Shown here one piece after another: positions 9,901 through 17,408 of a DNA stretch of 55,767 bases. The translations under genes and the position numbers were made by a program. Positions within the stretch are counted from its first letter, which is position 1. Every line of letters starts with the position of its first letter. Origin of the DNA: CAYLUN01 sp964386865 (GTDB taxonomy: Bacteria; Verrucomicrobiota; Kiritimatiellia; RFP12; UBA1067); contig CAYLUN010000030.1 of assembly GCA_964386865.1 (NCBI GenBank), positions 1 through 55,767 of the forward strand. The letters are read 5' to 3'. The notes under the pieces were generated by a model. The model worked only from the letters and a program-made list of their open reading frames with translations, was not told where the DNA came from and ran no database searches.

Positions 9901-10787
9901 GCCAGCTCCACGCTTTCATGAACGCAGTCGCGCCCATCATCTCCGGTCGCGACTACCTCGCCGACATCGGCCTCGCCGCCAGTGCGTGGAGCCAGATCGC
10001 CGCACAGACGCCCTTTGGCGGGTGGAATCACGAAGTGTCCAAGCGCCACCTCGCCGAGTTCATCGGCTGGTCGCAGTATCTCGCCTCCGCCCGCGCTTTT
10101 CCGCAGTGGGATGTGCTGCCCTTCGATGACGTAAAGCCCGCCGACCTCACGCGCTTCAAGCTCATCATCCTGCCCAGCGTCCTCGTCATCACCGCCGACC
10201 AGCTCACCGCGCTCGAAGCCTATCTCAAACAAGGCGGCAAACTCCTCATAACGGGCGAAACCGGCACCTTCAACGGCCCCAAAGCCTTGCTCATGCCGCG
10301 CACGCAAGACCTCATCGTTCCGCTGGCCGAACGCTACCCCAGCCAGGTCACGCTCACGAAAACCAAGCCCGGCCTCGACTATCATCTCGACCGGCAAAAG
10401 ACCGCCGCGCTGAAAACCCTACTCCAGCAAGCCAGCACCCATCAACCCGTGCTCACCGCCACCGGAGACCCTGAACATATCGGCATCTACGCCAGCGCAT
10501 CGCGCACGACTCGCGGCGAACTCACCGTCGATCTCGTGAACTACCACCACGACCTCGCCACGGACCAACTCACCCCGGTCACCGCGACCGATTTCCATGT
10601 GCGGCTTCACACGCCTAAGTTCACCGCCGCACCGCACGTCGAAGTCATCCGCTACGACGAAACGGCCCCGCACAACCTCACCCGATGTCCTTTGGCCCCC
10701 GATGCCATCCGTTTCGAGGATGGCCAGCTCACCCTCCGCGTCCCGCCTTTCACGCACTACCAACTCCTCCGACTCTCCCCACGCTGA
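6921..10787 (+). CDS. Secreted fusion: formylglycine sulfatase + GH42-like glycosidase
   Basis: A signal peptide (MKHILSLLNALLLAPLALLHA) is followed by a complete type I sulfatase (~30-490): NIIVILSDDLGYGDVG metal site, the C-x-P-x-R formylglycine motif SVCSPTR with Cys78, VGKWHLGFG, and FTSDNGGV. The frame then continues without a second signal peptide into ~790 residues resembling a TIM-barrel glycosidase (MIHYDDWDLRSPTAMG; FALTWEGAYSPGSVHSAGQ). Next comes a segment like the GH42 trimerization/amidotransferase-like domain (LIILPSVLVITADQL, YLKQGGKLLITGETG) and a beta-sandwich tail. The expected activity couples desulfation and glycoside hydrolysis outside the cytoplasm. No sulfatase-maturing enzyme lies in the window. 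The glycosidase family of the second half is inferred from domain order only. Confidence 0.85.
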   Translation: MKHILSLLNALLLAPLALLHAADTPPAPMPNIIVILSDDLGYGDVGCYGATKIKTPHIDRLAKEGMRFTQALTPSSVCSPTRYGLLAGRYCWRNALHAPTGVHGAGGPLLFEADRLTLPKMLRAAGYSTAAVGKWHLGFGCGTNPRGKFDWTAESLRLGPQEAGFDHFFGMAANVENEPRFFIEDDRFVGQRPVDNVTVIRQKNGPDKVRPWSPEVEWDDSRVAGRITQHAADWLRARKGGEQPFVLYFASNIAHMPITPSAASRGKSGCGLYGDFVQELDAQVGMLLDALAEAGKLDNTLILFTSDNGGVVTAKAAEGAANEARRAGHRINGDLRGGKAGVYEGGFRVPFLARWPGVVKAGTTNDQLICLTDIFATLAEALGITVPPGAAEDSVSFLSALAPERAATSATKPRQTVVLHSMDGIFAIRAPRWKLIAETILPQHTSDRASIIEKENINQLYDLQNDPAETTNLFDTQPEVAQRMARELAATRKASTRSSSPATSAWWQQMFSLAFDGHGNFVAPHFAELKATAASLGAVGFHGVWDADLNRDMPWMLGHAQAFDKHPGTKRVIYIEGCGATKVLARVSADGRVLFTADLLDGSADPVRRRYIENQIKPDGRTIWFGDWQFMQPHEFKTSLGKPLPGAKDMGLPAFTQPLDGSVIKNEADFWRTRAASALIGKGGEGLEKYAAIPADIAAALDLKNITTQRADGQWLVKSGDSLLYDAQIAPYQAAKARRAMQTLAPDMIHYDDWDLRSPTAMGAKADIHVAAFREFVKRRFSAEDCRALGFDKANVASFDVLRYLLNPPWRSEHRGEGDDPQWRCAADPRWLGDNVWRAFQIACIEDRLASMKEVYRLNKAAARELGRDVPMVANIIPTLSATFLQSDCVDMANFEWPCFKTYGSYPNPFGYYPQARLGIGPRMASKIGTTGHAMVDPYVEEKHSGWDGKGFTRKNGETLHKVIYFDLIANRGIPAFALTWEGAYSPGSVHSAGQLHAFMNAVAPIISGRDYLADIGLAASAWSQIAAQTPFGGWNHEVSKRHLAEFIGWSQYLASARAFPQWDVLPFDDVKPADLTRFKLIILPSVLVITADQLTALEAYLKQGGKLLITGETGTFNGPKALLMPRTQDLIVPLAERYPSQVTLTKTKPGLDYHLDRQKTAALKTLLQQASTHQPVLTATGDPEHIGIYASASRTTRGELTVDLVNYHHDLATDQLTPVTATDFHVRLHTPKFTAAPHVEVIRYDETAPHNLTRCPLAPDAIRFEDGQLTLRVPPFTHYQLLRLSPR

Positions 10788-10790
10788 ACC

Positions 10791-12491
10791 ATGAAACCAA
10801 TCCTCACACTTCTAACCGCCCTACTGATCGCGCCGCTGGCCGCGCTTGGCACAACCGACTGCACGCCGGCGAATGTCGCTGTCGAACTCAACCTCACCGC
10901 GCGTAGCGAGCGTGCGGATCCTTTCAACGAAATTGTGCTCGATCTCGTTTTCACCGCACCCGATGGCACGATGCGAAAAGTGCCGGCCTTCTGGGCGGGA
11001 GGAAGAGCATGGAAAGCTCGCTACTCTTCGCCGCAAGCGGGAACGCATCGCTGGCAGAGCGACTGCAGCGATGTGAAAGACCTTGGGCTGCATGAGGTGA
11101 GAGGCGCGGTCCAGATCGTGCCATACAGCGGAGATAATCCGCATTTCAGACACGGCCCGGTTCAACTGAGCGCCAACCGCCGCTATTTCGCGCACGCTGA
11201 CGGCACGCCGTTCTTCTGGCTGGCGGATTCGTGGTGGCATGCGATGTCGTCGCGGCTGACGACGGACGGCTTTAAGACGCTCGTGGCCGACCGCGTGTCG
11301 AAAGGGTTCAACGTGATTCAATTCGCAGTGGCCAATCCCTGCGACATCGCGCCGTTCGACGACCGCGGCGGCAACGAGGCCGGTCACGCGTGGACGACGG
11401 ACTTCGGCACCATCAACCCCGCGTACTGGAACCTGACAGACCAGCGCGTCGCGTATCTCGTCGAACAGGGGTTGATGCCGAGCATCATGGGCACGTGGGG
11501 GTACTACCTGCATTTCATGGGCGAGGAGAAAGTGAAGCGGCACTGGCGCTACGTCATCGCCCGTTACGGCGCGTTCCCGGTCGCGTGGATTCTGTGCGGC
11601 GAGTCGCGGTTGCCGTGGTATCCGCTCATCGGCAAGGGCGACGACGGTTATCAGCAGACGTTGAAATGGACCGCATTGAGCAAGACCGTGCGCGACCTCA
11701 ACACCACGCGCCGGCTCCTCGGCATTCACCCCGGCCCGCCGCTGTGGTTTCACGATGCGACTTACGAGGCGCTCAGCGACTACTCGGCCGTGGACGTTTA
11801 CTTCGGCATGGGCGGTCACGGCGGCGGCGACGAGTATCCGCAGGTGTTGCGCGCTTTGAAGACGATGGAGAAATGGCGCGTCGCCAACCCCGGCAAGCCC
11901 GCGCTCATCGGCGAGCTGTGCTGGGAAGGCATGTATGGCGGCAACTGCGGGCCGTTCGTCCAGCGCATCCAGTTCTGGGGTGCGGTGCTCAACGGCGCTC
12001 CCGGCCACTGCTACGGCACGGATTCGCTCTGGCAGATGAACTCGCGGAAGCAACCGTTCGGCGAATCGGCATCGGGCTTCACGTGGGGCAACTGGCCGTG
12101 GGAAGAGGCGATGCACTGGCCCGGCTCGACACACGTCAGCGTCGGCAAACGCATCCTGGAACAATTCGAGTGGTGGCGGTTCGAGCCGCATCCAGAGTGG
12201 CTCTCCGCAACCGAGGAAAGAGACGACCGCGAACTCATCGCCGCCGCCGCTGGCATCCCCGGTGAGGTGCGCATGTTTTACTTCGCCAAGAAGACAAAAC
12301 TGAAGCTGTTGAAACTCGACCCCGGCGTGAAATATGCCGCCACATTCATCAGCCCCCTCGATGGCAAAGAGTATTCGGTCAGCAAGCCGCTCGAAGCCGA
12401 CCCCGATGGCTCCTGCGCCGTACCACGCGGGCCGATCAACCAAGACTGGGTGCTGGTCTTGAAACCAGACAAACAGGTAGAAGACAAATGA
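10791..12491 (+). CDS. Secreted DUF5060-DUF4038 glycoside hydrolase (apiosidase/GH140-like)
   Basis: The signal peptide (MKPILTLLTALLIAPLAAL) is again close to those at 4611 and 6921. Residues ~25-115 match the DUF5060 beta-sandwich style (VELNLTARSERADPFNEI, AGTHRW). The DUF4038 TIM barrel starts at YFAHADGTPFFWLADSWWHA. Candidate catalytic Glu residues are in WILCGES (~271) and IGELCWEG (~375), which fits a retaining clan GH-A arrangement. A beta-sandwich tail ends the protein. Characterised relatives include the GH140 apiosidase; the actual substrate here is unknown. It starts 3 bp after the fusion gene and overlaps the next gene by ATGA. Confidence 0.85.
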   Translation: MKPILTLLTALLIAPLAALGTTDCTPANVAVELNLTARSERADPFNEIVLDLVFTAPDGTMRKVPAFWAGGRAWKARYSSPQAGTHRWQSDCSDVKDLGLHEVRGAVQIVPYSGDNPHFRHGPVQLSANRRYFAHADGTPFFWLADSWWHAMSSRLTTDGFKTLVADRVSKGFNVIQFAVANPCDIAPFDDRGGNEAGHAWTTDFGTINPAYWNLTDQRVAYLVEQGLMPSIMGTWGYYLHFMGEEKVKRHWRYVIARYGAFPVAWILCGESRLPWYPLIGKGDDGYQQTLKWTALSKTVRDLNTTRRLLGIHPGPPLWFHDATYEALSDYSAVDVYFGMGGHGGGDEYPQVLRALKTMEKWRVANPGKPALIGELCWEGMYGGNCGPFVQRIQFWGAVLNGAPGHCYGTDSLWQMNSRKQPFGESASGFTWGNWPWEEAMHWPGSTHVSVGKRILEQFEWWRFEPHPEWLSATEERDDRELIAAAAGIPGEVRMFYFAKKTKLKLLKLDPGVKYAATFISPLDGKEYSVSKPLEADPDGSCAVPRGPINQDWVLVLKPDKQVEDK

Positions 12492-14806
12492 AAAACAAAT
12501 GGATTTCGATGGCGATGGTGGCGGCGCTGACCGGTTGTGGCTGGGCGGTAGAAACCGAGCCGACGGTCGTGCGCGTCACCGACAAGGTGGTCCTTAAGAA
12601 CGTGATGCGCATCGGCATGAACACGAGCTGGGAGGCCAGTCCCTGGGACATTCCGATGTGGAAGCTGACCGCCGAGGAGAACTTCGAGGGCGGCGTCAAG
12701 CGCCAGTGCTGCACCTTCACCGGCAAGTCCGGCCCGGAGGGTTGGGAGATCGCCGGGTTCAAGGGCGATGCCGCGCGCGACGCCAAGGGCCTGACCTACA
12801 CCGTCATCTCCGGCGCCGCGAAGTGGCGCAGCGGTCCGGTGCTCGCCCTGAAACCGGCCGGAGCCGGCGCCGGCAAGTCGGGCGCGACCGCTTCGCTCTG
12901 CGCGGAGGCGCTCACCGGCATCAAGAATGGTGACGGCGTGATGCTTGAGACGTCGCATCCGGAAGAAGGCTACTTGCACAAGTGGTATGCGAGCGGCGGG
13001 TGGGCCTCTCGCCATCTCCGTATTGCCAGTGGCGACGTTCACCCCGGCGCGTTCGGCTGCTGCACCTTGCTGATGCCCGGTACTAGCGAACCGGCGTTCA
13101 TCCAGTTTCCGACATTCACCAGCAAGCCCGGCGCGGCGGAGGTCAACGGCCTGTGGCGTGTCCGGTTCTGGGCCAGGGCGAAGTCCGGCAATCCGTCGCT
13201 GACCGTCAGCGTCACCGGCCTCACCGAAACGCGCCCCGTCAAACTCACTGCCCAATGGGCGCGGCACGACGAACTCATCACCATCGCCGGTGAGAAGAAA
13301 GCCGGTCCGCTGCCGACAATCCGCGTCGAGGTGCGCGGCGGCGACGCGCTGCTCGATGATGTCCAGATCTGGCCCGACGGCCACGGCAACGAAACCGGCC
13401 CGGCGAACGAGCCGGTGGGGTTTCGCAATGACGCCTTGGCGACGTGGAAGAGACTCCATCCCGGTGTGATCCGCTGCCTGCAAGGCGCCGGAGCGACCGT
13501 GCTCGACACCATCAACCCCGGCCTCCGCTCGCGGCGGCGTGGCGGCGGGCTGCACCAGCTGTATCAGCTCTGCGAGGCGGTCGGTGCGGAACCGTACATC
13601 TGCCTGCCGGCCACCCTGACGCTGGAGGAAATGAAAGGGTTCATGGAATACCTCGGCGCGCCGCCCACCCTCGGCTGGGGCAGACTCCGCGCCGAACTCG
13701 GCCATCCCAAGCCGTGGACTGAGACGCTCAGCGGCATCAACATCGAATTCGGCAACGAGCTGTACAACTTCGGCGGCTACGGCGGCCCCGATTACTGGCA
13801 CGACCTGATCGAAGCGGGCAAAAAATCGCCGTACTACACTCCCAAGGTATTCTTCACGATGGGCGTGCAAGGCCAGGCGCTCGACTACGCGCAGAATACC
13901 GACAGCCTGTCCGTCGCCAACTACGTCTGCTGGGGCTTCACCAAGCAGCAGGTTGAACAGAATCTCGCCGAGGACGACGCGCTGTTCCGGTGGGCCTTTG
14001 CCTGGACGCTTAAAGCTGCTGTCGGCGACACGTCCAAGTTCCGCAGCCTTTACGACCGCGCCCAGCCGCTGGGCATCAAACTCTCGTTGTACGAGGGCAA
14101 TTACCACAGCAACTTCGGCGACGGCCCCAACGCGCCGCGCAACAAACTCGTCACCTCCCAAGCCGGTGCCGTCAACTACCTCAACAGCCTCCTGCTGCTC
14201 ATGCGCGAATACCAGATGAGGAAACAGTGCTACTTCAATTTCATCCAGTTCGCGCACGCCGGCGGCGGCAATGCTTTCGGCAGCAAGGAGGCCGGCACCG
14301 TGCGGATCTGGGGGCAGGTGCTGTCCATGTTGCCGGGCCACGAACGTTACCGGCCCGGTTTCCTTGCGGCGGAAATGCTCAACCGCGTCCTGTCCGGCGA
14401 CATGGTGGAAACCGTTCACACCGGCGCCAGACCCGTCTTCGCAGCCGCCGGCCCATTCAGCACGGCGATCCAAGGATTCGCCAAAGACACCGCGACCACG
14501 CTCAAGGACCAGCCGGCCATCTGGAGCTACGCCCTGCGCGACGGCAAGCGCCGGGCCGTCATCCTCGTCAACCTCGACACCCAACAGGCACGTCCGGTTC
14601 GGCTCGAGTTTGATGGAGCCGTCAAAGCTGCCGCGCACCAAGTCCAGCTCGCCGCCGATTCCCTCACCGCCAACAACGAACTCGATTGGAGCCCCGACAA
14701 GCCGCAGGTCGACCTCCGCGAGAGCGACCTCGCCAACTTCAGCACCGGCCTGTCGCTGACCCTGCCGCCCCATTCCATGACCACGCTGCAATGGGAAACA
14801 TCGTAA
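12488..14806 (+). CDS. Putative clan GH-A glycosidase lipoprotein
   Basis: The start overlaps the previous stop as ATGA. The N terminus MKNKWISMAMVAALTGC is a lipoprotein signal with lipobox LTGC, so the enzyme is probably membrane-anchored. A carbohydrate-binding-like beta-sandwich (~150-310) precedes a TIM-barrel-like region. GINIEFGNELYNFGG holds an Asn-Glu acid/base candidate (Glu424), and IKLSLYEGNYHS holds a nucleophile candidate (Glu536). The C terminus is a beta domain (RPVRLEFDGAVKAAAHQVQL). The layout resembles GH51-like arabinofuranosidases, but the family cannot be fixed without a search. Confidence 0.7.
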   Translation: MKNKWISMAMVAALTGCGWAVETEPTVVRVTDKVVLKNVMRIGMNTSWEASPWDIPMWKLTAEENFEGGVKRQCCTFTGKSGPEGWEIAGFKGDAARDAKGLTYTVISGAAKWRSGPVLALKPAGAGAGKSGATASLCAEALTGIKNGDGVMLETSHPEEGYLHKWYASGGWASRHLRIASGDVHPGAFGCCTLLMPGTSEPAFIQFPTFTSKPGAAEVNGLWRVRFWARAKSGNPSLTVSVTGLTETRPVKLTAQWARHDELITIAGEKKAGPLPTIRVEVRGGDALLDDVQIWPDGHGNETGPANEPVGFRNDALATWKRLHPGVIRCLQGAGATVLDTINPGLRSRRRGGGLHQLYQLCEAVGAEPYICLPATLTLEEMKGFMEYLGAPPTLGWGRLRAELGHPKPWTETLSGINIEFGNELYNFGGYGGPDYWHDLIEAGKKSPYYTPKVFFTMGVQGQALDYAQNTDSLSVANYVCWGFTKQQVEQNLAEDDALFRWAFAWTLKAAVGDTSKFRSLYDRAQPLGIKLSLYEGNYHSNFGDGPNAPRNKLVTSQAGAVNYLNSLLLLMREYQMRKQCYFNFIQFAHAGGGNAFGSKEAGTVRIWGQVLSMLPGHERYRPGFLAAEMLNRVLSGDMVETVHTGARPVFAAAGPFSTAIQGFAKDTATTLKDQPAIWSYALRDGKRRAVILVNLDTQQARPVRLEFDGAVKAAAHQVQLAADSLTANNELDWSPDKPQVDLRESDLANFSTGLSLTLPPHSMTTLQWETS

Positions 14807-14809
14807 AAA

Positions 14810-15988
14810 ATGAAAAGACCGAACGACATGAATAGACTCCTCCAACTCAGTCCTCAACTCAGCCGGAAAGCGTTCTTGCAAACCGGCGGCGCAGCCCTTG
14901 CAGGTGTCTGGCTCGGGCCAAAGCTGGAAGCTGCCGAGGACGTGCGGCTCAGGTCGTGGGAACTGGTGGAGATTCCCGCGCTGCCGAAGAAACTCAACCC
15001 GATTCTGAAACTTACCGCGACCAACGGCGCCGTCGGTTTTTCGAAACCTGTGGCGAAAGACCTCTCAGCCGCAGCCGAGGCGGTGAAGGGCGCAAACGTG
15101 CTGGCGCATGACGAACTCTACGACTTGATGATGGCGAAAAATGTGCCGAAGCCACAGATCGCCGCAATGGACATCGCGTGCTGGGATTTGCACGCGCGGA
15201 TGTTGCAGAAGCCGCTGCACGGGCTGCTCGGCACGAAGCGGACGAAGATATTGCGCTACGGAGACGTGCGCGGGCAGCCCCCGGATTTTACGCCGCAGAA
15301 ATACGCCGACAACACCGCGCGCTATCTCGAACGCGAGAAGTTGCAGGCCACGAAGCTGCATTTCCCCGGCAACATGGGGACACCGGAGAGCATCCCGTTC
15401 CCGATGATTCTCGAAACATTGCGGGCGGTGCGGCAGACGGTCGGCAAAGACAAGATCCTCGCGTGGGATCCGTATCCCGGCTCGGCGGAATCGGCGACGA
15501 CCTCGGTGGACGAGGCGAAACAGATTCTCCAGCTGATGGACGAGCTCGGCTACTCTTGGATCGAAGGCCCGCTGCCGCCGGTGCCCTACGAGACGCAGAT
15601 TCCGAAGTACGTCGAACTGGTGAAGTCGGGCACGAAACAACGCATCCAGGCCGAAGGCCCCGGTTCGCCCATCGGCGACGGCACGAGCGTCGCCGACATG
15701 AAACGCTGGGCCGACGCCGGCGCGATCACCCAATGCTCGACCGACGCCTACATCAACACCGGCGTTACGAATTGTCTGCGGATGCTCGAATACGCGAAGG
15801 CTCATCCGCCGTTGGTGATCAATCTCCACTGGGACTGGGCGCCGCATGCGCACTTGGCCATGGCCTACGACGAGAAGATCATGCCGCTAGGCGAGTTCGT
15901 CTGGGGCGGCGAGATTCCCAAGAGTTACATGACCGGCCCGTATCTCCAAGCCCCCGACTGGCCGGGCATTTACCGAATCGAAGCGTGA
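14810..15988 (+). CDS. Exported enolase-superfamily (mandelate racemase/muconate lactonizing) protein
   Basis: SRKAFLQTGGAALAGVWLG near the N terminus resembles a Tat signal (SRKxFL, with Lys in place of the second Arg), suggesting folded export. The body follows the MR/MLE barrel: PQIAAMDIACWDLHARMLQKPLHGLLG, then metal-ligand candidates Asp220 (AWDPYPGS), Glu252 (WIEGPLPP) and Glu282 (IQAEGPGSP), and a late INLHWDWAPHAH with possible catalytic His. Family members dehydrate or epimerise acid sugars. An ATG at 14828 is an alternative start; neither has a strong ribosome-binding site. It lies 3 bp after the GH lipoprotein and 44 bp before the DUF4832 gene. Confidence 0.8.
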   Translation: MKRPNDMNRLLQLSPQLSRKAFLQTGGAALAGVWLGPKLEAAEDVRLRSWELVEIPALPKKLNPILKLTATNGAVGFSKPVAKDLSAAAEAVKGANVLAHDELYDLMMAKNVPKPQIAAMDIACWDLHARMLQKPLHGLLGTKRTKILRYGDVRGQPPDFTPQKYADNTARYLEREKLQATKLHFPGNMGTPESIPFPMILETLRAVRQTVGKDKILAWDPYPGSAESATTSVDEAKQILQLMDELGYSWIEGPLPPVPYETQIPKYVELVKSGTKQRIQAEGPGSPIGDGTSVADMKRWADAGAITQCSTDAYINTGVTNCLRMLEYAKAHPPLVINLHWDWAPHAHLAMAYDEKIMPLGEFVWGGEIPKSYMTGPYLQAPDWPGIYRIEA

Positions 15989-16032
15989 CGCCGCGGCGGC
16001 ACACGGAATTTCAAAGAAAGAGCGAAACAGGC

Positions 16033-17400
16033 ATGACGCTGAAGAACAGATGGACGATAGGGCTGGCAGCCGTGCTGGTCTCGCTGGCGGGGGCGGCTAG
16101 TGGCGACGAGAATTTGACGCGTGTCACATTCCAAGAGGTGGACACGCTGTTCGCCAATCCCGGCGCGGGCTGGATGAGCGGGCACCGCAGCCCGAAAGGC
16201 GAGCCGCGCTTCCCCTGCGCGGTCGCCTATATCCGGTTCCACTGGGCTGATGTCGAACCGGCAGAGGGACAGTACAACTGGACGCTCATCGACGATGTGA
16301 TCGCCGCGTGGAAGCCGAGCGGGGCAGCCGTTTCCATGCGCGTAATGACCTGCAGCTCGCACAGCGCCGGCTATTACTCCTCGCCCAAATGGCTGTTCGA
16401 CGCGGGCTGCAAAGGTTTTGAGTATGAGGTCGGAGGGGGCGATCCCACAAGCGGCGGCAAGCGCATTCCCCGCATCGAGCCCGATTACGCCGACCCGCTC
16501 TATCTGGCCAAGCACGCCGCGTTCCTCCAGGCGCTGGGACAGCGCTACGACGGCCATCCCGGCGTGGAGTTCCTCGACATCGGCTCCTACGGCAATTGGG
16601 GCGAGTGGCACTCGAAGCACCCCGTGTCGGTCGAGGTGCGCAAGCGCGTTGTTGACATGTATCTCGCCGCCTTCAAGAAGACGCCGCTGGTCTTCATGAC
16701 GGACGACGCCGAGGTGCTGGCCTACGCGCTCCCGCGCGGCGTCGGCCTGCGCCGCGACGGCGTCGGCTCGCCCTGGCATGAGCAGAATTGGATCGGGTCG
16801 AAAAAATACGTGGGCGTAAAGGACATGGCCGACGCGTGGAAGCAGGCGCCGGTCGTTTTCGAGTGGTTTGGCGATTACGCGTATCTGAAGTCGCGCGGCT
16901 GGTCGTTCGATGCCGCCGTGAATTTCATGCTGGCTAACCACGTCACGTTGATCAACGACAACGCGGGACAGTTTCCGCCGGAAGCCCGGCCGCAGCTGGA
17001 CAAGCTGGCGCGGTTGGCCGGGTACCGCTTCGTGCTGCGCGAGCTGTCGCTGCCGGCGACCGTGCCGCGCGGCGCGCGCTTCGACGTCAAGATGAAGTGG
17101 GCGAACGTGGGCGTGGGCAAGCTATACAGGCCCTTCTCGCTGCGCGTGTCGCTGGTGGATGCTGCCGGCGCGTCGGCGCTCGACGCCGAGACCAAGGCCG
17201 ATCCGCGGGAGTGGCTGCCGGGCGAGCGCGACCTCGCCGAGTCGATCCAGCTTCCTGCCGCGCTCAAGGCCGGCGATTATACGCTGGCGGTCTCTTTGAC
17301 AGACCCGTCCGGGCAGCGTCCTCCGCTGCGCTTGGCCATGGACGCGCCCGAGCAGGCGGGCCGCTACACAGTGGGCAAGGTGAACGTTCGACCGGAGTAG
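16033..17400 (+). CDS. Secreted DUF4832-containing glycosidase-like protein
   Basis: A signal peptide (MTLKNRWTIGLAAVLVSLAGAASG) fixes the start. The N-terminal barrel (~30-320) shows AYIRFHWADVEPAEGQYNW, typical of GH42-like TIM barrels, and FLDIGSYGNWGEWHS with a candidate acid/base Glu. The C-terminal ~130 residues (YRFVLRELSLPATVPRG, VKMKWANVGVGKLYRPF) match the style of DUF4832, a beta-sandwich usually attached to such barrels. The substrate is unknown. It lies 8 bp upstream of the beta-helix gene, consistent with co-transcription. Confidence 0.8.
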   Translation: MTLKNRWTIGLAAVLVSLAGAASGDENLTRVTFQEVDTLFANPGAGWMSGHRSPKGEPRFPCAVAYIRFHWADVEPAEGQYNWTLIDDVIAAWKPSGAAVSMRVMTCSSHSAGYYSSPKWLFDAGCKGFEYEVGGGDPTSGGKRIPRIEPDYADPLYLAKHAAFLQALGQRYDGHPGVEFLDIGSYGNWGEWHSKHPVSVEVRKRVVDMYLAAFKKTPLVFMTDDAEVLAYALPRGVGLRRDGVGSPWHEQNWIGSKKYVGVKDMADAWKQAPVVFEWFGDYAYLKSRGWSFDAAVNFMLANHVTLINDNAGQFPPEARPQLDKLARLAGYRFVLRELSLPATVPRGARFDVKMKWANVGVGKLYRPFSLRVSLVDAAGASALDAETKADPREWLPGERDLAESIQLPAALKAGDYTLAVSLTDPSGQRPPLRLAMDAPEQAGRYTVGKVNVRPE

Positions 17401-17408
17401 ACAATCGC

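Noticed and set aside
12278..14881. 867-codon open frame on the - strand
   Set aside because: It is antisense to two well-supported glycosidase genes, has low-complexity Arg/Gly/Val-rich translation and no domain motif; GC-rich DNA produces such frames.
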